From: Methanobacteriota archaeon
GTDB lineage: Archaea; Methanobacteriota; Methanobacteria; Methanobacteriales; Methanobacteriaceae
Length of the DNA stretch: 64,000 bases
NCBI GenBank assembly: GCA_029556335.1
Contig: JAKQFA010000028.1
Span: 186,501 to 250,500 of the forward strand
Direction of reading: 5' to 3'
The position numbers were made by a program, and so were the translations under genes. A model generated the notes under the pieces. That model was not told the origin of the DNA. It did not search any database and worked only from the letters and a program-made list of their open reading frames with translations. Every line of letters begins with the position of its first letter. Positions within the stretch are counted from its first letter, which is position 1. Of the stretch, positions 1 through 8,295 are shown one piece after another.

Positions 1-2
1 CC

Positions 3-119
3 GCCATTTCAGGGGCCTTTTTTGGGACATTGACCGAAGCGTACAGTCCCATTGATGATAATCTCACCATACCCCTGGTAACTGGACTGATGATGAGTCT
101 GGTGGTTTATTTTATGTGA
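3..119 (+). CDS. C-terminal end of a polyprenol/dolichol kinase-like membrane protein (partial)
   Basis: An open frame enters from the left edge and stops with TGA at 117-119, giving the last 38 residues of a protein. The tail carries the pattern E-A-x-x-P-I-D-D-N-L-T-I-P-L followed by a hydrophobic helix. From memory this is the conserved end of the SEC59/VTE5-type CTP-dependent prenol kinase family, which phosphorylates dolichol, phytol or related lipids at the membrane. The identification rests on this short motif only, so the exact substrate cannot be stated. It faces the ABC exporter operon tail to tail. Confidence 0.6.
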   Translation, partial: AISGAFFGTLTEAYSPIDDNLTIPLVTGLMMSLVVYFM

Positions 120-172
120 ATGATGGTAAACTTGTGTCATTCATTAATTTTTTCCCCGAATCTTTTTTTCAT

Positions 173-1306
173 CTACAGACGAATAGCTCTTTCATGACGG
201 AAGGATCGGACCGTGCCCAGGAATATCAGAATAGATATCAAAATTGTGGGCAGTAAGTAAACCACTACTTCAGGATTTACCACAGGACTGGAAGCAATTT
301 TAACCATTAAAACTGTGGGTATGAAGCTAAACAGCACTTGAAACATGCCCGATTTAATGAATAGAGGGACAAAGAGTATGAAAGTGGTGAAGACCAGGAT
401 CAGGGTAATGGCTGAGTTCGCCTCCTTAGTACTGTCCACCAGGACAGATATGAGTATTCCCACTCCAATAAACCCTAATCCCACAGAGAAAAGTATTAAG
501 AGCAGGAGCAGGGTGTTGAAGATTGGCACCTGTAACAGGTCCAGCAATAAAATCCACGCCAGACTCTGCAACAAGGAAAAAGTCAATATGGGGATAATCT
601 TACCAATAACCACCATACTACTAGGCAGAGGAGACATAAGGAGTACTTCAAAGGTTTTTCGTTCCTTCTCCCCCACTATGCTATCTGTTACCAAGTTACT
701 AGCCATGAAAAATGGTAATAAGAGTATGAAGGGCACTATAAAGCCATACATTACCTCGACAAAGTAGGGGCTGTCCAGGGCGATCTTAACCGCTTCTTCC
801 TCTTTTAAGTTGATAATTCGCAGTTTAACAGGTTCCTGGATAACTTTAATTTGTTCTTCACTTAATTCTCTTGATTGGAGGTTTTTCCGGAGCTGAAAAG
901 TGTCAACTGCTTTACTTACCTTGGTAGAGGCCACTGGATAAAAAACATTGGAAGTGTCAAATTCAACCTGAATCTCCCCCTCAGAAGATATGCTGATAAC
1001 CGCCGCCAAGTCAGTTCCCAAAAGTCTTTTAGCCTCCTGGGTAGTGTTGAAATATTCTATTTGAAGTTTTTGAGCTTCTAAATCATCTACGAGTGTTGAT
1101 TGATTTAAATCCTCCGATAATCCCACTTTGATGGCAGAGTTAACCCCATAACTATCTAGAACCGCGGGGTCATTAACCAGAGCAGTTGATAAAGCCAGTC
1201 CGAATGTTCCCAGGATTATCAGTAACTGAACCACAACCACCAGTAAAAAGATCCGGTTCCCCAGTATATCCCGGGCTTCTTTTTTTACGAGGGCCCATAA
1301 TTTCAA
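173..1306 (-). CDS. ABC-2 type transporter permease (NatB-like), second permease
   Basis: A 377-residue membrane protein. It has one N-terminal transmembrane helix (about residues 18-42), an extracytoplasmic segment of about 150 residues, then five to six helices in the C-terminal half (from about residue 185). This is the usual plan of ABC2_membrane_3/NatB exporters. Near the first C-terminal helices it has the cytosolic motif V-G-E-K-E-R-K-T-F-E, which its partner permease also carries; in this family that loop contacts the ATPase. It is the last gene of a three-gene operon, and its ATG overlaps the end of the upstream permease by four bases. The substrate cannot be told from sequence; sodium, drugs or peptides are all possible for this family. 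Confidence 0.85.
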   Translation of the reverse strand: MKLWALVKKEARDILGNRIFLLVVVVQLLIILGTFGLALSTALVNDPAVLDSYGVNSAIKVGLSEDLNQSTLVDDLEAQKLQIEYFNTTQEAKRLLGTDLAAVISISSEGEIQVEFDTSNVFYPVASTKVSKAVDTFQLRKNLQSRELSEEQIKVIQEPVKLRIINLKEEEAVKIALDSPYFVEVMYGFIVPFILLLPFFMASNLVTDSIVGEKERKTFEVLLMSPLPSSMVVIGKIIPILTFSLLQSLAWILLLDLLQVPIFNTLLLLLILFSVGLGFIGVGILISVLVDSTKEANSAITLILVFTTFILFVPLFIKSGMFQVLFSFIPTVLMVKIASSPVVNPEVVVYLLPTILISILIFLGTVRSFRHERAIRL

Positions 1307-2526
1307 TTGCGGATTCTCCTTTTATGGGATCTAGTTTTTTTGTCCTTGTTAAGACCCATTAACTCCATGGTTAGCCTAATAATACTCGGTCTTGGCCCAA
1401 AAATTACTTTATCCCTTTGAAATAGTGTTATACTAGTTCCATAGGATATTAAACTTATTATAACTATGAAAGTGAGGGATAACAGGATTTCACCCATAAC
1501 AATGGTTTCTCCCGAGGATAATCGCATGACCATTGTCATTGGAGAAAGGTTGGCTAAGGTGGATTGGTTAATTATGTACCCCAAAAGGGGCAGAATTAAA
1601 AGGCCTGATATGAAGATATAGGCAAAGGTAAGACCAATGCCCGCTTCTTTGTAGTTTTTGGAGTAGGTGGCGATGATGGTGGTCAGCCCCACCAGGGGGA
1701 TGGTGGTGAGGAACACGATAACGTACACCATTAATGCATTTTTCAACTGGAACCCTGCTCCCAGAATGATTATCATCCACATAGCTACCTGCAGTGCCAT
1801 GACCATCACCACTGCTAGACTTTTACCGATGATAATGTCAGCAGAAGTCAGTGGAAGGGCCCTGAGCATCTCCACGGTTTTACGTTCCTTTTCACCCACC
1901 ACACTGTCAATGATGAGGTTTCCGAAAAGAAAAAGTGGTAAAAAGAGAAGCACCGATAACATCACCTTCCGTATTAACTGCAAGGGTACTGATTCTCCAG
2001 AGGTTGTTTCAGTTACTCCAGGTTGCTTAGTGATATTCCTGGGCCTGTATGACTCCAAATAAGAAGTGGTGAGGGCCGTGGATAGTGTTTTAGTGGTGGA
2101 ATTCACTTCTTCACGCACCACGCTTCGCTTAGGATCCCGGTAGTCCAAGTAGAGGATGGTTTCCACTTGATCTCCATCCTGGATCAGGGTCACCGACTCA
2201 GGGGGTACGGTGTAATATCCAACAGTTAGTCCGCGTTCTAAACGGTTTCGAGCTTGTTGATACGAGGAATTTTTAAGAGTGAGAACTTCCGAATTCAAAT
2301 GTCTTGTGAACAGACCTCCCTGGTCATCCACATCCACGTTGGCAAAGCCTGAAAGGGAAGGGGTTATAGACAGGGCCTCATTACTCTCCAGGTTCTCGGC
2401 TAAGGAATTGAAAACCATGACAAATAGAAACAGAGCTGCTATTTGGAGAAAAAAAATTACAAGAAATTTACGGCTTTTTATGGTGTTTTTAAACTCCCAA
2501 CGAGCGATGGTCATGAAGTTCATCAT
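1303..2526 (-). CDS. ABC-2 type transporter permease (NatB-like), first permease
   Basis: A 407-residue permease with the same plan as its neighbour: one N-terminal helix (about residues 22-44), a large external loop, and a cluster of helices from about residue 190. The V-V-G-E-K-E-R-K-T-V-E loop is shared with the downstream permease, so the two are probably paralogues forming a heterodimer. The C-terminus is a short basic tail. Start and stop both overlap neighbouring genes by four bases (ATGA type), which implies translational coupling with the ATPase upstream and the second permease downstream. The transported compound is unknown. Confidence 0.85.
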   Translation of the reverse strand: MMNFMTIARWEFKNTIKSRKFLVIFFLQIAALFLFVMVFNSLAENLESNEALSITPSLSGFANVDVDDQGGLFTRHLNSEVLTLKNSSYQQARNRLERGLTVGYYTVPPESVTLIQDGDQVETILYLDYRDPKRSVVREEVNSTTKTLSTALTTSYLESYRPRNITKQPGVTETTSGESVPLQLIRKVMLSVLLFLPLFLFGNLIIDSVVGEKERKTVEMLRALPLTSADIIIGKSLAVVMVMALQVAMWMIIILGAGFQLKNALMVYVIVFLTTIPLVGLTTIIATYSKNYKEAGIGLTFAYIFISGLLILPLLGYIINQSTLANLSPMTMVMRLSSGETIVMGEILLSLTFIVIISLISYGTSITLFQRDKVIFGPRPSIIRLTMELMGLNKDKKTRSHKRRIRN

Positions 2527-3479
2527 ATTCTCCTATTTTCAAGAGTGCTTATGAATACATCCTCCAGGGTGGGTTCCTTGGTATTAACTGCCAGGGCCCG
2601 GCTTCCCAGGACATTCAAGATCTGGGATATCTCTTCCCGAGAGTTTAAAGATATGATGTACTGTTCATCCTCTGTTTCCAGGTTTTCTACTGATCTGAAT
2701 CCAGATATAACTTCCTGATCAGATTCGAGTGGATTTGTCACCCGCACCAGGAGGATTAGGTCACCGTGAATTTTGGATTTGAGGTCCTGTGGGGTTCCCA
2801 TGTCCCTTATTCGTCCCTGATCCAGTAAGGCCACACGGTCACAGAGCTGGTCAGCTTCATCCATGTAATGGGTGCATAGTATGATGGTTTTATCACCTTT
2901 AAGCTGGTTTATGAAGTGTCGGATGGTCTGGCTGGTGGCGGGGTCCAGTCCCATGGTTGGTTCATCAAATATTATGATCTCGGGATCGTGAACTAGAGCC
3001 CGAGCTATACTAATTCGCTGGCGCAGCCCCTTGGAGAAGGTGTTAATTCTATCCTCCGCCCGGTGGGTCATACCCACCAATTCCAGGAGTTCTTCAACGC
3101 GTTGATTTATATCTGCCCCGGGAACACCGTAAAGTTCAGAAAAGTATTTTAACAAGTCCCGGGCCTTGAATCTCTCGTAAAGATTAGGTTCCTCGGGCAA
3201 GTAACCGATGAGGGACTTGATCTTCAAGGGATCTTTGTGGATGCTGTATCCATCAACTAACACATCGCCCTGGTCGGGTTTCATGATGCAGCAGGTGATG
3301 CGGATTGCGGTTGTCTTACCCGCCCCGTTGGGGCCGATGACCCCCAATAGCTCCCCTTTTTTAACATCTAAGTTGAGATTATCCAGGGCTTTAATGTTTC
3401 CAAAGGATTTTGAAAGACTGTCCATGCTGATCATAATTTGGGAAGAGGTCACCTTATTCACATCCAGTTCTTGTTTCAA
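2523..3479 (-). CDS. ABC transporter ATP-binding protein of the exporter operon
   Basis: A 318-residue ATPase that powers the two permeases downstream. Visible motifs are Walker A G-P-N-G-A-G-K-T-T (residues 49-57), a signature reading F-S-K-G-L-R-Q-R (148-155), Walker B I-I-I-F-D-E-P (168-174) and the H-loop histidine near residue 204. The signature departs from LSGGQ in the way usual for the DrrA/NatA/CcmA subfamily. The last 90 residues form the extra C-terminal domain of NatA-type proteins. It is the first gene of the operon, and its stop overlaps the start of the first permease by four bases. The promoter should lie in the 250-base gap shared with moeA. Confidence 0.93.
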   Translation of the reverse strand: MKQELDVNKVTSSQIMISMDSLSKSFGNIKALDNLNLDVKKGELLGVIGPNGAGKTTAIRITCCIMKPDQGDVLVDGYSIHKDPLKIKSLIGYLPEEPNLYERFKARDLLKYFSELYGVPGADINQRVEELLELVGMTHRAEDRINTFSKGLRQRISIARALVHDPEIIIFDEPTMGLDPATSQTIRHFINQLKGDKTIILCTHYMDEADQLCDRVALLDQGRIRDMGTPQDLKSKIHGDLILLVRVTNPLESDQEVISGFRSVENLETEDEQYIISLNSREEISQILNVLGSRALAVNTKEPTLEDVFISTLENRRI

Positions 3480-3521
3480 AATATTGATTGTGTAACATTA
3501 AAGATGTTATCAAAAAGTGAA

Positions 3522-3580
3522 GCACACCCACTCAACATCAAGATCATGTTATGATGGGTCTGGTGGAACTGTGGGTGTGC
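3522..3580. repeat. Inverted repeat between the ABC operon and moeA
   Basis: GCACACCCAC at 3522-3531 is perfectly complementary to GTGGGTGTGC at 3571-3580. A smaller nested stem, AACAT (3534-3538) with ATGTT (3546-3550), lies inside. It sits in the divergent promoter region, so it could be an operator or a transcribed hairpin. No T-run follows the right arm, so a simple terminator is unlikely. Confidence 0.45.
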
Positions 3581-3845
3581 ATGTATAGGTCATTCTTTAC
3601 TGCATCATAGACATCTCTCGAGAATATTAAAGATATCTCATCTTAAACCAGTAGTGTTAGTTGAAACTTCTTTATTTCTTTAAGGAATTTTTAAATTATA
3701 TGGTGGGTGTTGTCTAGTGAATTAACTGTTGTGTCTGAAAAAAATGAGTAGACCTATCCTTGCCCTATTAACATATAAAGGGGAGGGTGGCCAAAAAACT
3801 AAATATTCTAAACTTCCAATCACAGTCATCAAAGAGAAGATTTGT

Positions 3846-5060
<1,215 letters not shown>

Positions 5061-5086
5061 ATTGTTTTAAGATAAAAGGTGATTAT

Positions 5087-6235
5087 TTGAACGCGTTATG
5101 GTATTATGCCATTGCATTTGTTGTGATTTGGGTTTTAGCTTTCTTATTTAAGGATAAATTGAAGATTGAAATGGAAGGACCCATAATTCTAAGGAAAACT
5201 ACCCGTATGAGGGGCTTCATTGACTCCGTTGCCCAGGTAAATCCTAAACTCTGGCGGTGGGTCATGAATGGGGGTATCGTGGTGGCTGTTTTTTTGATGG
5301 CCTTCATCGTGTACTACTTGGTGGCATCCCTGGAAACCGTGGCTGTGAACCCCCAAGTATCCATCGTGCTACCTGGAGTGAAGATACCCGGCTCTCCCAT
5401 TTATTTACCCTTTGGTTACGGATTAATTGGCCTGATCACCGTCATCGTAGTCCATGAATTTGGCCATGGAATCCTGGCCAGGGTGGAGAAGGTAAATATC
5501 AAGTCCTTGGGAGTGGGGTTATTGGCCATTTTACCCATTGCCTTTGTGGAGCCAGATGAAGAAGAGGTGAATAAACTGGGCAGTCTTTCCAAGCTGCGCA
5601 TCTTCGCTGCAGGATCCATCTTCAACATGATGCTGGCGGCCTTGACCATTGCCATCTACCTTGTTTTGACTCTGTTCTTAATACCCTACGCTTTACCAGC
5701 GGAAGGTTTGGAAATTGTGAACGTGGTGCCTGGTAGTCCGGCTGATGGAGTATTACAGGAGGGTATGGTGATTCAGGCCATTAATGGCTACCCAGTCACT
5801 GACCGTGACAGTTTTTCACGGGTGATCCAAGAACTTAAGGTAGGAGAACAGGTTATCATAGGCACAGATAGAGGCACTTACAGTGTTACTACCAGTCCCA
5901 ATCCCAACAGTACCAGTAGTGCCTTCATCGGGATTAAAAGCCAGGAAAAGCATGTGGTCAGTGAAGATCTGTCCATAATCCTGGGTGATGCTCCCTGGGT
6001 GCTGGTGTATCTGGCCGAACTTTTCATGTGGATATTCACCCTTAATTTTGGTATTGGACTGTTCAACCTATTGCCCCTAAAACCCTTTGACGGAGGGCTG
6101 ATCTTTGAAGAGATCATAGGTAACTGGACCTCTGAAAGAGTTACCAGGGCATGCACCTACGCAGTGTCAATCTTTTGCCTAAGCTTGGTCCTGATAAATA
6201 TAGGTTACGGATTTTTAACCGCAATTTTTTATTAA
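5087..6235 (+). CDS. Site-2-type membrane zinc metalloprotease (M50 family) with PDZ domain
   Basis: An intramembrane protease of about 382 residues. The zinc site H-E-F-G-H lies at residues 123-127 within a helix, and the third ligand is the aspartate of L-L-P-L-K-P-F-D-G-G near residue 335. Between them is a PDZ-like domain (about 205-290). Further helices lie at both ends. I chose TTG 5087 because AAGGTGAT (5076-5083) sits just before it and the product then begins M-N-A-L-W-Y-Y. An ATG at 5024, inside the end of moeA and preceded by CAGGTGA, would add 21 unconvincing residues. The substrate is unknown. Family members in bacteria cut membrane-bound anti-sigma factors, so the archaeal role is open. 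Confidence 0.88.
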   Translation: MNALWYYAIAFVVIWVLAFLFKDKLKIEMEGPIILRKTTRMRGFIDSVAQVNPKLWRWVMNGGIVVAVFLMAFIVYYLVASLETVAVNPQVSIVLPGVKIPGSPIYLPFGYGLIGLITVIVVHEFGHGILARVEKVNIKSLGVGLLAILPIAFVEPDEEEVNKLGSLSKLRIFAAGSIFNMMLAALTIAIYLVLTLFLIPYALPAEGLEIVNVVPGSPADGVLQEGMVIQAINGYPVTDRDSFSRVIQELKVGEQVIIGTDRGTYSVTTSPNPNSTSSAFIGIKSQEKHVVSEDLSIILGDAPWVLVYLAELFMWIFTLNFGIGLFNLLPLKPFDGGLIFEEIIGNWTSERVTRACTYAVSIFCLSLVLINIGYGFLTAIFY

Positions 6236-6259
6236 AAACAGGCCTTTATCCGGCGAAAA

Positions 6260-6424
6260 CTAGGGACGACATTTAAAACAATGGTCAACTTGGCGGTTGG
6301 TCCGGAAAAACTTCCCACAATCAGGACACTGCACTGAACGCAGGATAGATGGGGGTCTCTCCACGGCAGGGGGCTGGCACTGGCAAGTAACCGGTGTATG
6401 ACTTCTAATTCTTTTTTTCTTCAT
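6260..6424 (-). CDS. Mini zinc-binding protein, 54 residues
   Basis: A short open frame from ATG 6424 to TAG 6260-6262, preceded by an AGGGGG ribosome site at six bases. The product has a basic start (M-K-K-K-R-I-R), a C-Q-C pair at residues 14-16, then C-P-D-C-G-K-F-F (33-40) and H-C-F-K-C (48-52). This is a cysteine-histidine pattern able to bind zinc or a cluster. It follows the DsrH-like gene by 17 bases on the same strand, so it is probably the last gene of the sulfur-relay-like operon. I do not recognise a named family. The zinc-ribbon reading is from the visible cysteines only. Confidence 0.6.
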   Translation of the reverse strand: MKKKRIRSHTPVTCQCQPPAVERPPSILRSVQCPDCGKFFRTNRQVDHCFKCRP

Positions 6425-6441
6425 TTTTCCCCCTATTTTTT

Positions 6442-6765
6442 CTAAAAACTCAACATCTGGTCCATTTCTTCCATTATTGCCACCACCAGATCCTGGTAGT
6501 TGTCCAGGATTTTTGTGCCAGGGAAGGTACGTTCCGGGGTTATGGCCCGGGCCTGAAGATCCTCTAAAAGGGCGTAAAGCCGACCATTTTCGATGATCCT
6601 GATGATTTCATCGGACTTTTGATGACCTTTACGTGCACAGTACACTCCATCTCCAACAAGATACACATAAACATCTTTTTTCCCCAGATATATTTTTATA
6701 AACTGTAAAAATGTTTTAAACCCATATTCAGCCGGGGTTTTGGTTACAATAAATCCTATGCGCAT
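6442..6765 (-). CDS. DsrH/TusB-like sulfur-relay protein
   Basis: A 107-residue protein of the DsrE superfamily. The central strand and loop read Y-L-V-G-D-G-V-Y-C-A, followed by G-R-L-Y-A-L-L-E-D-L-Q-A-R-A, which matches the DsrH/TusB signature (a predicted persulfide-handling cysteine sits after G-D-G-V-Y). In bacteria DsrEFH or TusBCD form a hexamer that passes sulfur between TusA-like proteins and acceptors. Here it is encoded with DsrE- and DsrF-like partners and an Fe-S protein, suggesting a methanogen version of the complex. No target such as a tRNA thiolase is in the cluster, so the acceptor is unknown. Confidence 0.7.
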   Translation of the reverse strand: MRIGFIVTKTPAEYGFKTFLQFIKIYLGKKDVYVYLVGDGVYCARKGHQKSDEIIRIIENGRLYALLEDLQARAITPERTFPGTKILDNYQDLVVAIMEEMDQMLSF

Positions 6766-6789
6766 TTACACCATCCTTTGCAGTTCATT

Positions 6790-7407
6790 TTATTGGGTCT
6801 TCCATCCCAGGGCAGCCATAAGAGGTTCCCCCAGTAAGTTTTCCAGGCATCTCAGTTTTTCTTTATGTTCTGATTCTTTTAAAGGAGTGCAGCAGTCAAG
6901 GGTGGTGTCTCCAGAGAGGAGTTTCATGGCAAAAGCGGTGCAGGTAGCCTCTCCACATTCTCCACAGCCAGTCTGGGGTAAACAGTGGTAGAGGTCCAGG
7001 GGTCCTAGGTTCGAAAGTCTTTCCTGGGCATCCTGCAGATCAGAAGTACCGGTGGTGGACTCCTGGAGATGGGCCTGGTTTATATCAACCATGATCTTGG
7101 TTATGGTCTCCAGGGCATCCTCTTCATCTAGTGTTTTGTTCATACTGACCTTTCCAGAAGGATAAATGGTTATAAGTCGATTGTGGAGTGATAGGGTGAG
7201 GATGTTTTTATTTTTTATGTAATTAACCTTTCCCGGAGGATAAATGGTCATTAATGAAGGAATTACTGCGTCTAGGGAATTATCCAGTTGCATTAGTACT
7301 CTAACCATTCCTTCGGCCACTATGCAGGGGCGGATCTCCTTGATGCTAACCTCTTTTACCAGTGCACCATCAGCAAGGATCAGGTGCCTATTTTGCTCAT
7401 CAGTCAT
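6790..7407 (-). CDS. Fe-S protein with CdhE-type 4Fe-4S domain, in the DsrEFH-like operon
   Basis: A 205-residue protein with two parts. Residues 1-115 contain two tandem copies of the motif T-I-Y-P-x-G-K-V (54-61 and 80-87), the second followed by an acidic helix. Residues 135-180 carry C142, C148, C151, C156 and C172/C173 in the pattern T-G-C-G-E-C-G-E-A-T-C, which is the 4Fe-4S module of the CO dehydrogenase/acetyl-CoA synthase gamma subunit and related (4Fe-4S) proteins. It lies between DsrF- and DsrH-like genes with gaps of 9 and 24 bases. An electron-transfer or cluster-based sulfur role in the relay is my inference; no homologue with known function comes to mind. Confidence 0.72.
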   Translation of the reverse strand: MTDEQNRHLILADGALVKEVSIKEIRPCIVAEGMVRVLMQLDNSLDAVIPSLMTIYPPGKVNYIKNKNILTLSLHNRLITIYPSGKVSMNKTLDEEDALETITKIMVDINQAHLQESTTGTSDLQDAQERLSNLGPLDLYHCLPQTGCGECGEATCTAFAMKLLSGDTTLDCCTPLKESEHKEKLRCLENLLGEPLMAALGWKTQ

Positions 7408-7416
7408 TCTTCACCT

Positions 7417-7779
7417 CTAAAAGTTGATAAAGGCTATTTTTCCCATTTTCGACTCCAAAATCTTAAATAACTCCTCATCATCAATAATTTGTGCTGATTC
7501 AACCAATTCTTCCCCGAATATCCCTCTTTTTTCCATTGAATCCTTATGAACAAATATTGATCCTTCCGGGAATACTAGGTAGGCTAATTCCCCCACGTTG
7601 GGGAATTTGAGGGTTTCCTGTGATTTTTGATTTTCCAGAGCAGAATACACTCCATCCCCAACTAGAAATACATCAGCATCAAATTCACGGTTCAGACATG
7701 CAATAGCCACATAGTAAGCACTGAATGCATCTTCCCATCCATATGGTGCTTTATCTATTATTATCAGGGCTGAATCCAT
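7417..7779 (-). CDS. DsrF/TusC-like sulfur-relay protein
   Basis: A 120-residue DsrE-superfamily protein. The pattern D-A-F-S-A-Y-Y-V-A-I-A-C near residues 17-28 followed by V-F-L-V-G-D-G-V-Y-S-A-L (37-48) is typical of the DsrF/TusC branch. The only cysteine is C28, not in the usual active-site position of DsrE, which agrees with the structural role proposed for TusC-type subunits. It follows the DsrE-like gene by one base, so the two are almost certainly translated together. It probably assembles with the DsrE- and DsrH-like products. Confidence 0.7.
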   Translation of the reverse strand: MDSALIIIDKAPYGWEDAFSAYYVAIACLNREFDADVFLVGDGVYSALENQKSQETLKFPNVGELAYLVFPEGSIFVHKDSMEKRGIFGEELVESAQIIDDEELFKILESKMGKIAFINF

Positions 7780-7780
7780 C

Positions 7781-8161
7781 TTATCCTCCTAGGCTAATTA
7801 CTTGGTGGCTGTTTTTGATCCACTGTGGAATGTCGTAGACACTGGTGATTCTAACCCCATTTATATAAGGATTGGGAGTGCAGGTATGGCCCCTGGCGGT
7901 GGCACAGCGAATACAAGCCCTTATATCCGCCCCGGCTGTAACCAGTTTCCGGAATTTGTTGGCCACGTTAGGGAAAGATTGTGGATTCTGCTCTTTTTTT
8001 GGAATATGTGTGCCATCCATGTACAGAAAGATCTGTACGCCATATCCCAATTCCAAGGCACTTAAAGCCAGTCGATAGGCAATGTTAGCATGTTGTGACC
8101 GGTAGGGACCTTCGTTAAGGATCAGGGTTAGGATCTTTTCTGGAGCAGGCTTTGATTCCAT
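7781..8161 (-). CDS. DsrE/TusD-like sulfurtransferase subunit
   Basis: A 126-residue protein, first gene of the five-gene minus-strand cluster. It shows the DsrE fold pattern: a hydrophobic first strand followed by helix (residues 9-40), then I-R-A-C-I-R-C-A-T-A-R-G (81-92), with C83 and C86 at the position of the catalytic cysteine of DsrE/TusD and a further C94. In the family this cysteine accepts a persulfide. The gene is divergent from the flavoprotein disulfide reductase at 8296, with 134 bases between them, so the two may share regulation. Whether the relay serves tRNA thiolation, Fe-S assembly or polysulfide handling cannot be read here. Confidence 0.72.
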   Translation of the reverse strand: MESKPAPEKILTLILNEGPYRSQHANIAYRLALSALELGYGVQIFLYMDGTHIPKKEQNPQSFPNVANKFRKLVTAGADIRACIRCATARGHTCTPNPYINGVRITSVYDIPQWIKNSHQVISLGG

Positions 8162-8295
8162 GTACCTTACTATATGATTTCACCAGAATAAATAATTGTC
8201 CATGATAAATAATGATAGTTATCCTGTTTTCTACATCCAATCTTTTACTAAGAATTAGTTCCAAAAAATATTCATAACCAGCAGAGGTTGTATAA

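Noticed and set aside
345..1081. Plus-strand frames over the ABC permease gene
   Set aside because: They are antisense shadows of a well-supported membrane protein gene.
3729..3845. Upstream extension of moeA by 39 codons
   Set aside because: The residues do not resemble the family start, while ATG 3846 gives the expected N-terminus.
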